Shown here piece by piece: positions 15,845-23,687 of a stretch of 58,531 bases of DNA; the first letter of the stretch is position 1; the number at the start of each line of letters is the position of its first letter. The stretch spans positions 1 through 58,531 of the forward strand of contig URUU01000007.1 in the NCBI GenBank assembly GCA_900551235.1. Direction: 5' to 3'. The DNA is from an uncultured Lachnospiraceae bacterium. GTDB taxonomy: Bacteria > Bacillota > Clostridia > Lachnospirales > Lachnospiraceae. The position numbers were made by a program, and so were the translations under genes. A model generated the notes under the pieces. The model had not been told where the DNA came from. It saw nothing but the letters and a program-made list of their open reading frames with translations, and did not search any database.

Positions 15845-17383
15845 ATGATCACTGTTAAAACCTATCGTGGACACATTCGCAACTGGAAAGAACTTTGTGA
15901 GGAACTGGCAGTCGATGCAGCACTGCCAAGAGAAGAAAAAGAGCAGGAAATCCTGGTCAAAGCATATCAGAAATGGGGCGGAGAGATGGCAGATCATCTT
16001 TATGGTATGTTTGCTTTTGCCCTGTGGGATGAAGAGGAGAAAAAGCTGTTCTGTTTAAGAGACCAGTTTGGAACGAAACCGTTTTATTATTATCAGATGG
16101 AGGATGGTAATCTTCTGTACGGAACGATGATCCGCGACATTATCAGTCAGCCGGGATTCAAAAAGGAACTGAATGAGGAGATGCTTCAGATTTATCTGAG
16201 CCTGACTTATGGTGCTGGCGAGGATACGTTTTTCAAGGGTCTGAAGAAGCTTATGCCGGGGCGTTATCTGATCTGGAAGGATGGAAAAGTGGAAATCCAC
16301 AGATACTGGACACCAGAGTTTCAGCCGGATGAGAGTAAATCCCTGGAAGACTGGGCAGATGAGATTCATTCAACACTCAAATCCATCATGCCGGAAGTAA
16401 AGACAGAGGACGAAACCGTAGAATCTTTCCTGTCAAGCGGTGTGGATTCTTCCTATGTGCTGGCGATGTCGGACGCGAAGATGTCCGATTCCTGCGGTTA
16501 TGACGAAGAACGATTTGATGAATCACGTCTTGCAAAAAAGACAGCGGAACTTCTCGGAAGAGAACATTCTGTCTGCAAGATCACACCACAGCAGTATTTT
16601 GATATCGTACCATATGTTATGTACAATATGGAGCAGCCGCTTGGAGATGCATCTGCGATCGTATTTACCATTGCCTGCAATGCAACCGCAGAACACACGA
16701 AAATCTGCTATTCCGGAGAAGGTGCGGATGAATTCTTCGGCGGTTACAATATGTACCGCAATGCAGAACGTTACGGTGAAAATCTGAAGACATTTTATGT
16801 CGGCAATACAAACATCATGAAGGAAGATGAAAAGAAGAAAATCCTCAAACACTACAATCCGGAAGTTCTTCCGATCAATCTTACGCATGAAATCTACAAA
16901 GAGACGGAAGGCCTTGATCCGCTGACCAAAATGTCGGATGTAGATATTCAGATCTGGCTGGAAGGCGATATTTATCTGAATGTAGATAAGATGAGTACAG
17001 CAGCAGGGCTGGAGATCCGCATGCCGCTTACGGACCGCAGGATTTTTGATATTGCATCGAGAATGCCGTCACATTTCAAAGTCAATGCAGAGCAGAATAA
17101 AGTGGCATTCCGTACCGCAGCAGCAAAAGTACTTCCGGAAGAGATCGCATTTCGTAAGAAACTGGGATTCATCGTGCCAATCCGTATCTGGATGGCAGAT
17201 GCAAGATACAACCAGGATGTACAGCGCCTCTTCCATAGTGACATCGCAGAGAAATTCTTTGATGTAGATGCAATCAATGAAATTTTTGATGAATATGTTG
17301 GCGGTAATTCTGATAACTGGAGAAAAGTGTGGACGATCTATACTTTCCTTGTATGGTATGAAGAGTATTTTGTGAAGAGATAA
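15845..17383 (+). CDS. Asparagine synthetase B-like protein lacking the N-terminal glutaminase cysteine
   Basis: The 512-residue protein carries most of a class II amidotransferase domain (GMFAFALWD, LFCLRDQFGTKPFYY) and a complete synthetase domain. The synthetase domain has the pyrophosphate loop SFLSSGVDSSYV, the GEGADEFFGGYNMY motif and the VDKMSTAAGLEIRMPL end region. AsnB proteins normally start with Met-Cys, and Cys1 frees ammonia from glutamine. Here the protein starts at MITVKTYRGHIRNW, which corresponds to about residue 60-70 of AsnB, so that cysteine is absent. ATG 15845 has AGAGGATGC upstream and a good promoter. It could use free ammonia or make another amide. The synthetase family call is secure, and the substrate is open. 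Confidence 0.85.
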   Translation: MITVKTYRGHIRNWKELCEELAVDAALPREEKEQEILVKAYQKWGGEMADHLYGMFAFALWDEEEKKLFCLRDQFGTKPFYYYQMEDGNLLYGTMIRDIISQPGFKKELNEEMLQIYLSLTYGAGEDTFFKGLKKLMPGRYLIWKDGKVEIHRYWTPEFQPDESKSLEDWADEIHSTLKSIMPEVKTEDETVESFLSSGVDSSYVLAMSDAKMSDSCGYDEERFDESRLAKKTAELLGREHSVCKITPQQYFDIVPYVMYNMEQPLGDASAIVFTIACNATAEHTKICYSGEGADEFFGGYNMYRNAERYGENLKTFYVGNTNIMKEDEKKKILKHYNPEVLPINLTHEIYKETEGLDPLTKMSDVDIQIWLEGDIYLNVDKMSTAAGLEIRMPLTDRRIFDIASRMPSHFKVNAEQNKVAFRTAAAKVLPEEIAFRKKLGFIVPIRIWMADARYNQDVQRLFHSDIAEKFFDVDAINEIFDEYVGGNSDNWRKVWTIYTFLVWYEEYFVKR

Positions 17384-17398
17384 CATCATAAATATAAA

Positions 17399-17556
17399 AA
17401 ATAATGGTAACTGTTCAGAGCCAACCTCCAAAATGCTACGCATTTCGTCGGTGTGGCGTATCCGCCAAATAAAATTTCAAAAACAGTTTTAAAAATGCAA
17501 GCATTTTACATCTGTTTTTTGAAATTTTGCTTGGCTCTGAACAGTTACAAATAATG
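17399..17556. mobile_element. 142-bp MITE with perfect 18-bp inverted ends and 8-bp target duplication
   Basis: GTAACTGTTCAGAGCCAA (17407-17424) is exactly repeated in reverse complement at 17531-17548. The same 8 bases, AAATAATG, lie directly outside both ends (17399-17406 and 17549-17556). The interior is also palindromic: AAAATTTCAAAAACAG (17471-17486) mirrors 17512-17528 with one bulge. There is no coding capacity. Ends beginning GTAA with 8-bp duplications are characteristic of the IS66 family, so movement by an IS66-type transposase is plausible. It sits between the synthetase gene and its terminator. Confidence 0.85.
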
Positions 17557-17565
17557 TATAAAATT

Positions 17566-17605
17566 AGCAGGAATCGAATACAAAAAGGTATCGGTTCCTG
17601 CTTTT
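17566..17605 (+). terminator. Rho-independent terminator, now separated from its gene by the MITE
   Basis: AGCAGGAATCGAATAC pairs with GTATCGGTTCCTGCT around AAAAAG, with one bulge, and TTTT follows. It probably belongs to the synthetase gene that ends at 17383. The rest of 17606-17768 shows nothing I can identify. Confidence 0.65.
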
Positions 17606-17768
17606 ACATCTGCTTGCAATCTAATCTTCATACTGTACAGAAGAATATGTCATGCGATGCATTCTTGAATTTTTAGACAAATCTTCCAAATGATACATTG
17701 TATCCCGCCCCGCTTCGTGATAGACTGTCTTTATGGAAATTTTATAATAAAGGAAGGAGAGTGTTTTT

Positions 17769-18275
17769 ATGGGAAGCAAAATAAAGACTATACAGATTCT
17801 TCAGGCAGCAGGATATATCCTTCTGGGACTGTTTCTAGTGCTGCATCCAGATACCAGCGTAAAAGCAATCTGCTACGGCTGCGGCGTATGTGCGGCAGCA
17901 TATGGACTTTTGCATGTGCTCCAGTGCCGCAAAGGGGAATCAAAAGGTGAGCTGATCCTGGGGGTTGTATTTATTGCACTTGGTATCTTCTGCCTGCTTA
18001 CACCACAGACGGTGGTATCGTTTCTGCCGTTTTTACTTGGTGTAGTTCTGTTGCTGGATGGCATCAGTAAAATTCAGCGTGCTCTGGATCTGCGTGTGCT
18101 TGATGCGATCGGCTGGGGAAAACTTCTGACGATGGGAATCCTGCTGTTGATACTTGGTGTAATGCTGCTGTTCAATCCATTTGGGGCAGTAAAAATGACC
18201 ATGGTATTCTTTGGCATCTGTCTGATCGCGGATGGAGCACTGGATCTGTTATTTTTGCTGATCGTTTTATCTTAG
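17769..18275 (+). CDS. DUF308 / HdeD-like membrane protein
   Basis: The 168-residue protein is almost entirely hydrophobic, with six predicted helices. It has the duplicated pattern of the DUF308 (HdeD-like) family, with repeated 'LLGLFLVLHP', 'IALGIFCLLTPQT' and 'LILGVMLLFNPF' elements, each helix pair ending in a Pro turn. The family has no settled biochemical function. E. coli HdeD is linked to acid stress. ATG 17769 is preceded by AAGGAAGGAG. The MocR-type regulator gene starts 62 bases downstream and may be co-transcribed. Confidence 0.85.
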   Translation: MGSKIKTIQILQAAGYILLGLFLVLHPDTSVKAICYGCGVCAAAYGLLHVLQCRKGESKGELILGVVFIALGIFCLLTPQTVVSFLPFLLGVVLLLDGISKIQRALDLRVLDAIGWGKLLTMGILLLILGVMLLFNPFGAVKMTMVFFGICLIADGALDLLFLLIVLS

Positions 18276-18337
18276 TCGAGAAGACTCCCACTTCTATAAG
18301 TGGCGAGCAAAATGATGCACTGACAGGAGAGTGATCT

Positions 18338-19654
18338 ATGAAACCGGAACTTGACAATCCGTCCGTTCACCGTTATATGCGGGTATACAATTATTATAAA
18401 CAACTGATTTTGTCTCAGCAGCTTGCTCCTGGGAGCAGGCTGCCTTCCATCAGGCGGTGTGCGGCAGAATTGCAGATGAGCCGGACAACGGTGGAGACAG
18501 CATATATGGTGCTGGCAGCGGAAGGATATATCATTTCCAGACCGCAGAGCGGTTTTTATGTAACAGAGATTGCCAGGACCAGAAGGCAGGCAGAGCAGCG
18601 GAAAAAGGAAATACCTCAGCAAAAGCAGAAAGTCCGGTACAATTTCGCATCGGCGGGTGTCGATAAAGAGACATTTCGTTTCGAACTCTGGAGACGTTAC
18701 ATCAAAAGTGCCCTGCGGCAGGATGAGCGTCTGCTTTCCTATGGAGAACCACAGGGAGAATATGATCTGCGCGAGGTTTTGTGCAGATATCTGCAAAATA
18801 ACCGTAATGTGGTCTGTACACCGGAACACATTGTGATTGGTGCCGGAATACAGAGTCTGTTACATATACTATGCCCATTGATACAGAAGAGAAAACAAGT
18901 TTTCTTTTACAACCCGGGCTTCCGGCAGGGGCGGGCGATTTTTGAGGACTATAATTTTCAAATCTGCGGCAGCAAAAAAGTAAAGCCGGATGTCTGTTAT
19001 GTATCACCGTCTCAGATCACCTCATGGGGAGAAGTTCTTTCTGTGCAGGAGAGGATGAAACTGCTTCGTGAAGCGTCCAGGGAAAATATACTTCTGATAG
19101 AGGATGATTATAACAGTGAGTTTTGTTATGTTCATCATCCGGCACCTTCTATACAGGGTTTGGCCGGAGGAGAAGGCGTGGTATATCTTGGAACCTTTTC
19201 CAGAATGTTATTGCCGTCCATTCGTCTGAGTTTTATGGTTTTGCCGTCGGATCTTCTGGAACAATATGAAAAACGGAAAGATTTTTACAATCAGACGGCA
19301 TCGAAAGCAGAACAGATTGCGCTGTGTCAGTTTATACGGGATGGTCATCTGGAAAGCCAGATTCGCAAAGCGAGAAAATATTATCAGGCAAAAAGTAAAC
19401 TTTTATGCCAGGAAGCACAGAGGATTTTTGGCGACAGGGCAGAGGTTACGGCAAGTGAGACCGATTTTTTGAGTCTGCTGGAGATCAGAAGTGAGAAAAA
19501 AATAGAAAATGTTTTAAAGGAAACAGCAAAATACGGCATTTTGGTTTTGCCTGCCGGAGAAAGTGACAGAGGAATACGGCTGGCACTTTCCTGTGCAGCG
19601 GTTTCGACAGAAGAATTTTCGCAGGCACTTATTCTTCTGAAACAATGCGTTTAA
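18338..19654 (+). CDS. MocR-type regulator (GntR HTH plus aminotransferase-like domain) without the PLP lysine
   Basis: The 438-residue protein has an N-terminal GntR-type winged HTH (residues 8-75: PGSRLPSIRRCAAELQMSRTT, GYIISRPQSGFYV). It is joined to a fold-type I aminotransferase-like domain (GIQSLLHILCPL, LIEDDYNSEFCY). In PdxR and other MocR regulators, a Lys in the 'GTFSK' motif binds PLP. Here the motif reads YLGTFSRMLLP, with Arg289 in place of that Lys, so a normal Schiff base is not possible. The conserved EDDY Asp remains. The domain is also shorter between residues 205 and 220 than usual. It may respond to another ligand or bind the cofactor non-covalently. SD CAGGAGAG precedes ATG 18338. 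Its target is unknown. Confidence 0.85.
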   Translation: MKPELDNPSVHRYMRVYNYYKQLILSQQLAPGSRLPSIRRCAAELQMSRTTVETAYMVLAAEGYIISRPQSGFYVTEIARTRRQAEQRKKEIPQQKQKVRYNFASAGVDKETFRFELWRRYIKSALRQDERLLSYGEPQGEYDLREVLCRYLQNNRNVVCTPEHIVIGAGIQSLLHILCPLIQKRKQVFFYNPGFRQGRAIFEDYNFQICGSKKVKPDVCYVSPSQITSWGEVLSVQERMKLLREASRENILLIEDDYNSEFCYVHHPAPSIQGLAGGEGVVYLGTFSRMLLPSIRLSFMVLPSDLLEQYEKRKDFYNQTASKAEQIALCQFIRDGHLESQIRKARKYYQAKSKLLCQEAQRIFGDRAEVTASETDFLSLLEIRSEKKIENVLKETAKYGILVLPAGESDRGIRLALSCAAVSTEEFSQALILLKQCV

Positions 19655-19675
19655 TAATTACAAGAGGAGATTAAA

Positions 19676-20602
19676 ATGGCAAGACAAAAGAATAAATTAC
19701 TGATGTTCCTGTTTGCACTGATTCCGGGAGCAGGACAGATGTATATGGGATTTATGAAACAGGGACTGTCGCTGATGACACTGTTTGCAGCATTGTGTGC
19801 AACAGGTATCTGGCTGGATTTGAGGCCGCTGCTATTTTTTGCACCAATTATTTTACTGTACAGTTTCTTTGATGCAACCAATAAAAATGCTATGGATACA
19901 GAGGCGTTTCAAAAACTGGAGGATCATTATCTCTGGGGCGATGACTGGACGGATTTCGGGGAAGGAATCAAAGAGAGTATCAGCAGAAGAGACGGCAAAA
20001 AAGCGATGGGAACGGTTATGTATGTGGTAGCGGCCTGCATGGTGTGGAGTGCAGTAAAATATTTTGCGGATATTATTTATGGGCCGTCCAGTCTGCCGGG
20101 GGCTGTGATCGCGAAGATCCCGGTCATTGTGGTCGCAATGTTTATTTTCTGGCTGGGACATAAGCTGATGAAGAGTGCTTCTGAGGAGGAAAAACGATTT
20201 TATGGCGGAATGCCGTATCCTTATATAAATAACCCGGCGATCCATATGCATGGAGAACGTATGCCAAATCCGTGGGAGCGTGTCTTTAGAGAGCCGGATC
20301 GCAGGATGTCGCCGCCAGAGTACAGGGAGGAACAGAGTACACTGTTAAAAGAAGAAGTGGCTGCTGCGAAAACAGAACCGGAAACAAAAACGGAAACAGA
20401 AAAAACTTCAACGGAAAATTCCAAAGTAGAACTGAAAAAAGAAACTTCATCACAGACGAAGATGGAAGAAACTGTTTCAGAAGAAAATGAGACAGAAAGA
20501 AATAAAGACAAGGCTGAAGAAGAAAAGAAACAGCCAGAAGGAAACGCAGATGGTGCTGCGGAAGAAAACAGACAGTCAGAAGTAACCGAAGAAAAAGAAT
20601 AG
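19676..20602 (+). CDS. TM2-like membrane protein with long charged tail
   Basis: The 308-residue protein starts with a TM2-like hairpin (LLMFLFALIPGAGQMYMGFMKQGL) and further helices to about residue 65. Two more helices lie at about 113-165, followed by a cytoplasmic Tyr/Pro-rich stretch and a highly charged, Glu/Lys/Thr-rich, probably disordered tail (about 220-308). SD AGAGGAG precedes ATG 19676. It follows the MocR-type gene by 21 bases. The function is unknown. The tail composition suggests an interaction surface rather than an enzyme. Confidence 0.7.
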   Translation: MARQKNKLLMFLFALIPGAGQMYMGFMKQGLSLMTLFAALCATGIWLDLRPLLFFAPIILLYSFFDATNKNAMDTEAFQKLEDHYLWGDDWTDFGEGIKESISRRDGKKAMGTVMYVVAACMVWSAVKYFADIIYGPSSLPGAVIAKIPVIVVAMFIFWLGHKLMKSASEEEKRFYGGMPYPYINNPAIHMHGERMPNPWERVFREPDRRMSPPEYREEQSTLLKEEVAAAKTEPETKTETEKTSTENSKVELKKETSSQTKMEETVSEENETERNKDKAEEEKKQPEGNADGAAEENRQSEVTEEKE

Positions 20603-20612
20603 GCATGTATGG

Positions 20613-20666
20613 AAAACTCCCTTCATAGGATGCAGTAAATGAGCTGCTGTATGGAGGGAGTTTTTT
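20613..20666 (+). terminator. Terminator-like hairpin that contains the ribosome binding site of spmB
   Basis: AAAACTCCCTTCATA (20613-20627) pairs with TATGGAGGGAGTTTT (20650-20664) with a single G-T pair, and a T-run follows. The right arm includes GGAGGGAG (20653-20660), the apparent Shine-Dalgarno of the TTG start at 20665. It can end transcription of the upstream gene and, on a read-through transcript, mask that site. Confidence 0.7.
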
Positions 20667-21162
20667 GTACCTGATACCATTTGTGCTGTTTGCCGTGATC
20701 AGCTATGCATTCTGGAAAAGGCAGGATGCCTACGGCGATTTTATACGTGGGGCAGAGGAAGGACTTCGCACTGCATTGCAGCTTCTGCCGACACTGGTTG
20801 GTCTGATGGTGGCAGTTGGAATCCTGCGGGCATCTGGTTTTCTGGACTGGATTTCGGGCATGCTGGAGAAACTGCTCTCAGGAACCGGGTTTCCGTCCCG
20901 GCTTCTGCCAATTGCTATTGTACGTCTGTTTTCTGCCAGCGCTGCGACCGGATTTTTACTTGATATTTTTAAAGAATACGGACCAGATTCCAGGCTCGGA
21001 ATTACCGCATCGCTGATGCTGAGCTGCACGGAAACGGTATTTTATACTATGAGTGTTTATTTTATGTCGGTAAAAGTTACCAGAACAAGGTATACACTGG
21101 CAGGGGCATTGTTTGCTGCATTTGCCGGGCTTGCTGCCAGTATTTTTCTGGGATTTTGTTAA
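20665..21162 (+). CDS. spmB: Spore maturation protein B
   Basis: The 165-residue protein matches SpmB: N-terminal helix (YLIPFVLFAVISYAFW), then YGDFIRGAEEGLRTALQLLPTLVGLMVAVGILRASGFLDWI, the nucleoside-recognition (Gate) type membrane domain, and a C-terminal helix pair. SpmB acts with SpmA in spore core dehydration. No spmA is seen beside it here. The start is TTG 20665 with GGAGGGAG 5 bases ahead. The N-terminus may be about ten residues shorter than in relatives. The convergent ABC-F gene ends 17 bases beyond the stop. Confidence 0.85.
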   Translation: MYLIPFVLFAVISYAFWKRQDAYGDFIRGAEEGLRTALQLLPTLVGLMVAVGILRASGFLDWISGMLEKLLSGTGFPSRLLPIAIVRLFSASAATGFLLDIFKEYGPDSRLGITASLMLSCTETVFYTMSVYFMSVKVTRTRYTLAGALFAAFAGLAASIFLGFC

Positions 21163-21179
21163 AGCGTCATTCCTTGATC

Positions 21180-22730
21180 TTATAATTTCAAAGACCATTC
21201 CTGGCAGTTCCAGACGGTAGTCACAACATCCTGATAAAACTCCGGTTCGTGACAAATTAACAGAATACTTCCTTTGTATTCCCGGAGGGCACGTTTCAGT
21301 TCTGCTTTGGCATCGACGTCGAGGTGGTTGGTCGGCTCGTCCAGAAGTAAAATGTTGGTTTCGCGGTTCAGAATCTTACATAAACGTACTTTGGCCTGTT
21401 CACCTCCGCTGAGGACGCGCACCTGGCTTTCGATGTGTTTGGTGGTCAGTCCGCATTTAGCCAGCATGGATCGGATTTCATACTGGGAAAGTGCCGGAAA
21501 TTCATTCCAGATTTCCTCGATACAGGTTGAAGTGTTGTGTGTATCAGATTCCTGCTCAAAGTAACCGATATACTGATAATCACCAAGCTGCACTTCTCCG
21601 GAGTAAGGCCTGATCAACTGGAGGATGCTTTTTAAGAGTGTAGTTTTACCGATACCGTTTGCACCGGTCAGGGCAATGCGTTCGCCGCGTTCCATGCGGA
21701 TGTTCAGTGCTTTGGTCAGCGGCTCATCGTAACCGATCACAAGGTCGTTTGTTTCAAAAATCATTTTTCCGGAAGCACGGGCGGTTTTAAAATGAAATTC
21801 TGGTTTTGGTTTTTCACGGTCAAGTTCGATGATGTCCATTTTGTCCAGCTTTTTCTGTCGCGCCATCGCCATATTTCGTGTGGCAACACGCGCCTTGTTG
21901 CGGGCGACAAAATCTTTGAGGCTGCTGATCTCCTGCTGCTGACGGTTGTAAGCAGCTTCAAGCTGAGCTTTTTTCATGGCATAAACTTCCTGAAATTTAT
22001 CATAATCACCCGGATAGCGGTCCAGACGGCAGTTTTCCATATGGTAGATCAGGTTGATGACGCTGTTCAGAAATGGAATATCATGGGAAATCAGGATAAA
22101 TGCATTTTCATAATCCTGTAAATAGCACTTCAGCCACTCAATATGCTGTTCATCCAGATAGTTGGTCGGCTCATCCAGAAGCAGAATATCTGGTTTTTCC
22201 AGCAGAAGTTTTGCCATCAGGACACGGGTACGCTGACCGCCGGAAAGATCGGTCACATCACGGTCAAGTCCAAGTTCTTCCAGACCAAGGGCACGTGCAA
22301 TTTCATCGACTTTCGTATCGATCATATAAAAATCATGCTGTTCTAAAAGCTCCTGGTAAGTACCGGTTTCGGCAAGCAGACGTTCCATCTCTTCCGGACT
22401 GGCATCTCCCATCTGTTCATACATCTGATTCATCTCTTTTTCCATTTCAAAAAGAAACTGAAAAGCAGAGCGCAGAACATCACCGATCGTCATGCCTTTT
22501 TCCAGAACGGAATGCTGATCCAGATAGCCGACACGGACATTTTTTGCCCATTCGACCGTTCCTTCATCCGGAGTCAGCTTTCCGGTAATAATATTCATAA
22601 AAGTAGATTTTCCTTCGCCATTTGCACCGATCAGTCCGATATGCTCACCTTTAAGAAGGCGGAAAGAAACATTGTCAAAAATAGCACGGTCACCAAAACC
22701 ATGCGTCAGATTTTTTACATTTAAAATCAT
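21180..22730 (-). CDS. ABC-F family ATPase (ribosome-associated or antibiotic-protection type)
   Basis: The protein of about 516 residues has two ABC ATPase domains and no membrane helices. The first has GANGEGKSTFMNIITG (Walker A), DLSGGQRTRVLMAKLLL (signature) and ILLLDEPTNYLDE (Walker B). A coiled linker with ARQKKLDKMDIIE separates it from the second, which has GANGIGKTTLLKSIL, VLSGGEQAKVRLCKIL and ILLLDEPTNHLD. ABC-F proteins bind the ribosomal E site and act on translation or protect against ribosome-targeting antibiotics. The subfamily cannot be set by eye. The start at 22730 (MILNVKNLTHGFGDRAIF) has AGAGGAG 6 bases ahead. An in-frame ATG 33 bases upstream is rejected. Confidence 0.9.
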   Translation of the reverse strand: MILNVKNLTHGFGDRAIFDNVSFRLLKGEHIGLIGANGEGKSTFMNIITGKLTPDEGTVEWAKNVRVGYLDQHSVLEKGMTIGDVLRSAFQFLFEMEKEMNQMYEQMGDASPEEMERLLAETGTYQELLEQHDFYMIDTKVDEIARALGLEELGLDRDVTDLSGGQRTRVLMAKLLLEKPDILLLDEPTNYLDEQHIEWLKCYLQDYENAFILISHDIPFLNSVINLIYHMENCRLDRYPGDYDKFQEVYAMKKAQLEAAYNRQQQEISSLKDFVARNKARVATRNMAMARQKKLDKMDIIELDREKPKPEFHFKTARASGKMIFETNDLVIGYDEPLTKALNIRMERGERIALTGANGIGKTTLLKSILQLIRPYSGEVQLGDYQYIGYFEQESDTHNTSTCIEEIWNEFPALSQYEIRSMLAKCGLTTKHIESQVRVLSGGEQAKVRLCKILNRETNILLLDEPTNHLDVDAKAELKRALREYKGSILLICHEPEFYQDVVTTVWNCQEWSLKL

Positions 22731-22776
22731 AAGTACTCCTCTCAGATATTGTGGGGTGTCCATAAGATATTAACAC

Positions 22777-22797
22777 AAAATGATGCCAGGGTCAAAA
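22777..22797 (+). repeat. Terminal fragment of the 196-bp MITE family
   Basis: The bases from 22781 read GATGCCAGGGTCAAAAG, identical to one end of the 196-bp element present at 57141-57336 (other strand). The match stops after about 17-19 bases. A GTGGGGTGTCC at 22751-22761 resembles part of the opposite end. It is probably a decayed or partly excised copy. Confidence 0.45.
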
Positions 22798-22882
22798 GAT
22801 CTCCGGGAACTGAAAAAAAGGAATATCTTTGTATGGAATCTTGTGTTAAAATAGCGATGCATGAAAAAGTAAGGAGGTACAT

Positions 22883-23518
22883 ATGACAAAAAAACAGCTT
22901 GCGCTGGAAGTGATCGAGCGTTTAAAAAAAGAATATCCGCTGGCAGACTGTACACTGGATTATGACGAAGCATGGAAACTGCTGGTCAGTGTCCGGCTTG
23001 CTGCCCAGTGTACCGATGCCAGGGTAAATGTTGTGGTTCAGGATCTCTATAAGAAGTTTCCGGATGTGGATGCACTTGCAGAAGCATCACCGGAGGAAAT
23101 TGAGGAAATCGTAAGACCGTGTGGACTTGGAAAAAGCAAGGCACGGGATATCAGCGCATGTATGAAAATGCTGCGTGACGAATATAATGGAAAAGTGCCG
23201 TGTGATTTTGATGCAATCTTAAGACTACCGGGTGTGGGAAGAAAAAGTGCAAATCTGATCATGGGAGATGTTTTTGGAAAGCCTGCAATCGTTACGGATA
23301 CGCACTGCATCCGCCTTACGAACCGTATCGGCCTGGTAGATGGGATCAAAGATCCGAAAAAGGTCGAAATGGCACTCTGGAAGATCGTTCCGCCGGAAGA
23401 AGGAAGTGATTTCTGTCACAGACTTGTTTATCATGGCAGAGAGGTCTGTACAGCAAGAACGAAACCATACTGCGACAGATGTTGTCTTTCTGACATTTGT
23501 GCAGAAAATGGAATATGA
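22883..23518 (+). CDS. nth: Endonuclease III (DNA glycosylase/AP lyase)
   Basis: The 211-residue protein is a base excision repair enzyme that removes oxidised pyrimidines and cuts at abasic sites. It has the helix-hairpin-helix LPGVGRKSANLIM with the catalytic Lys in GRKSA and the catalytic Asp in VTDTHCIRLTNR. The C-terminal 4Fe-4S cluster loop has cysteines in CTARTKPYCDRCCLSDIC, spaced C-X7-C-X2-C-X5-C, one residue longer in the first gap than E. coli Nth. AAGGAGG precedes ATG 22883. It is transcribed away from the ABC-F gene. The length is normal. Confidence 0.95.
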   Translation: MTKKQLALEVIERLKKEYPLADCTLDYDEAWKLLVSVRLAAQCTDARVNVVVQDLYKKFPDVDALAEASPEEIEEIVRPCGLGKSKARDISACMKMLRDEYNGKVPCDFDAILRLPGVGRKSANLIMGDVFGKPAIVTDTHCIRLTNRIGLVDGIKDPKKVEMALWKIVPPEEGSDFCHRLVYHGREVCTARTKPYCDRCCLSDICAENGI

Positions 23519-23601
23519 ATGAGCAATACAGGATTTGATAAAAAATTAAAGCAGATGGTTACACAAAATATGTAGAAAATGTTAAGAATTATTAAGGAAA
23601 G

Positions 23602-23630
23602 TTGACATAACAGGCAACTCATTGTACAAT
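23602..23630 (+). promoter_or_regulatory. Sigma-A promoter of the first repeat lipoprotein
   Basis: TTGACA (23602-23607), a 17-base spacer, TACAAT (23625-23630). Just upstream, at about 23581-23596, two TTAAG motifs 11 bases apart resemble a direct-repeat site for an OmpR-type response regulator. That part is speculative. Confidence 0.8.
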
Positions 23631-23687
23631 GAGGGCAGGGAGTCAACACTATAAAACCAGCGGAAAACCGCAGAAAAGGGGGATATT

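Noticed and set aside
21180..22730. ABC transporter ATPase needing a permease partner
   Set aside because: Two ATPase domains with an ABC-F linker and no membrane protein gene nearby point to a ribosome-binding ABC-F protein instead.
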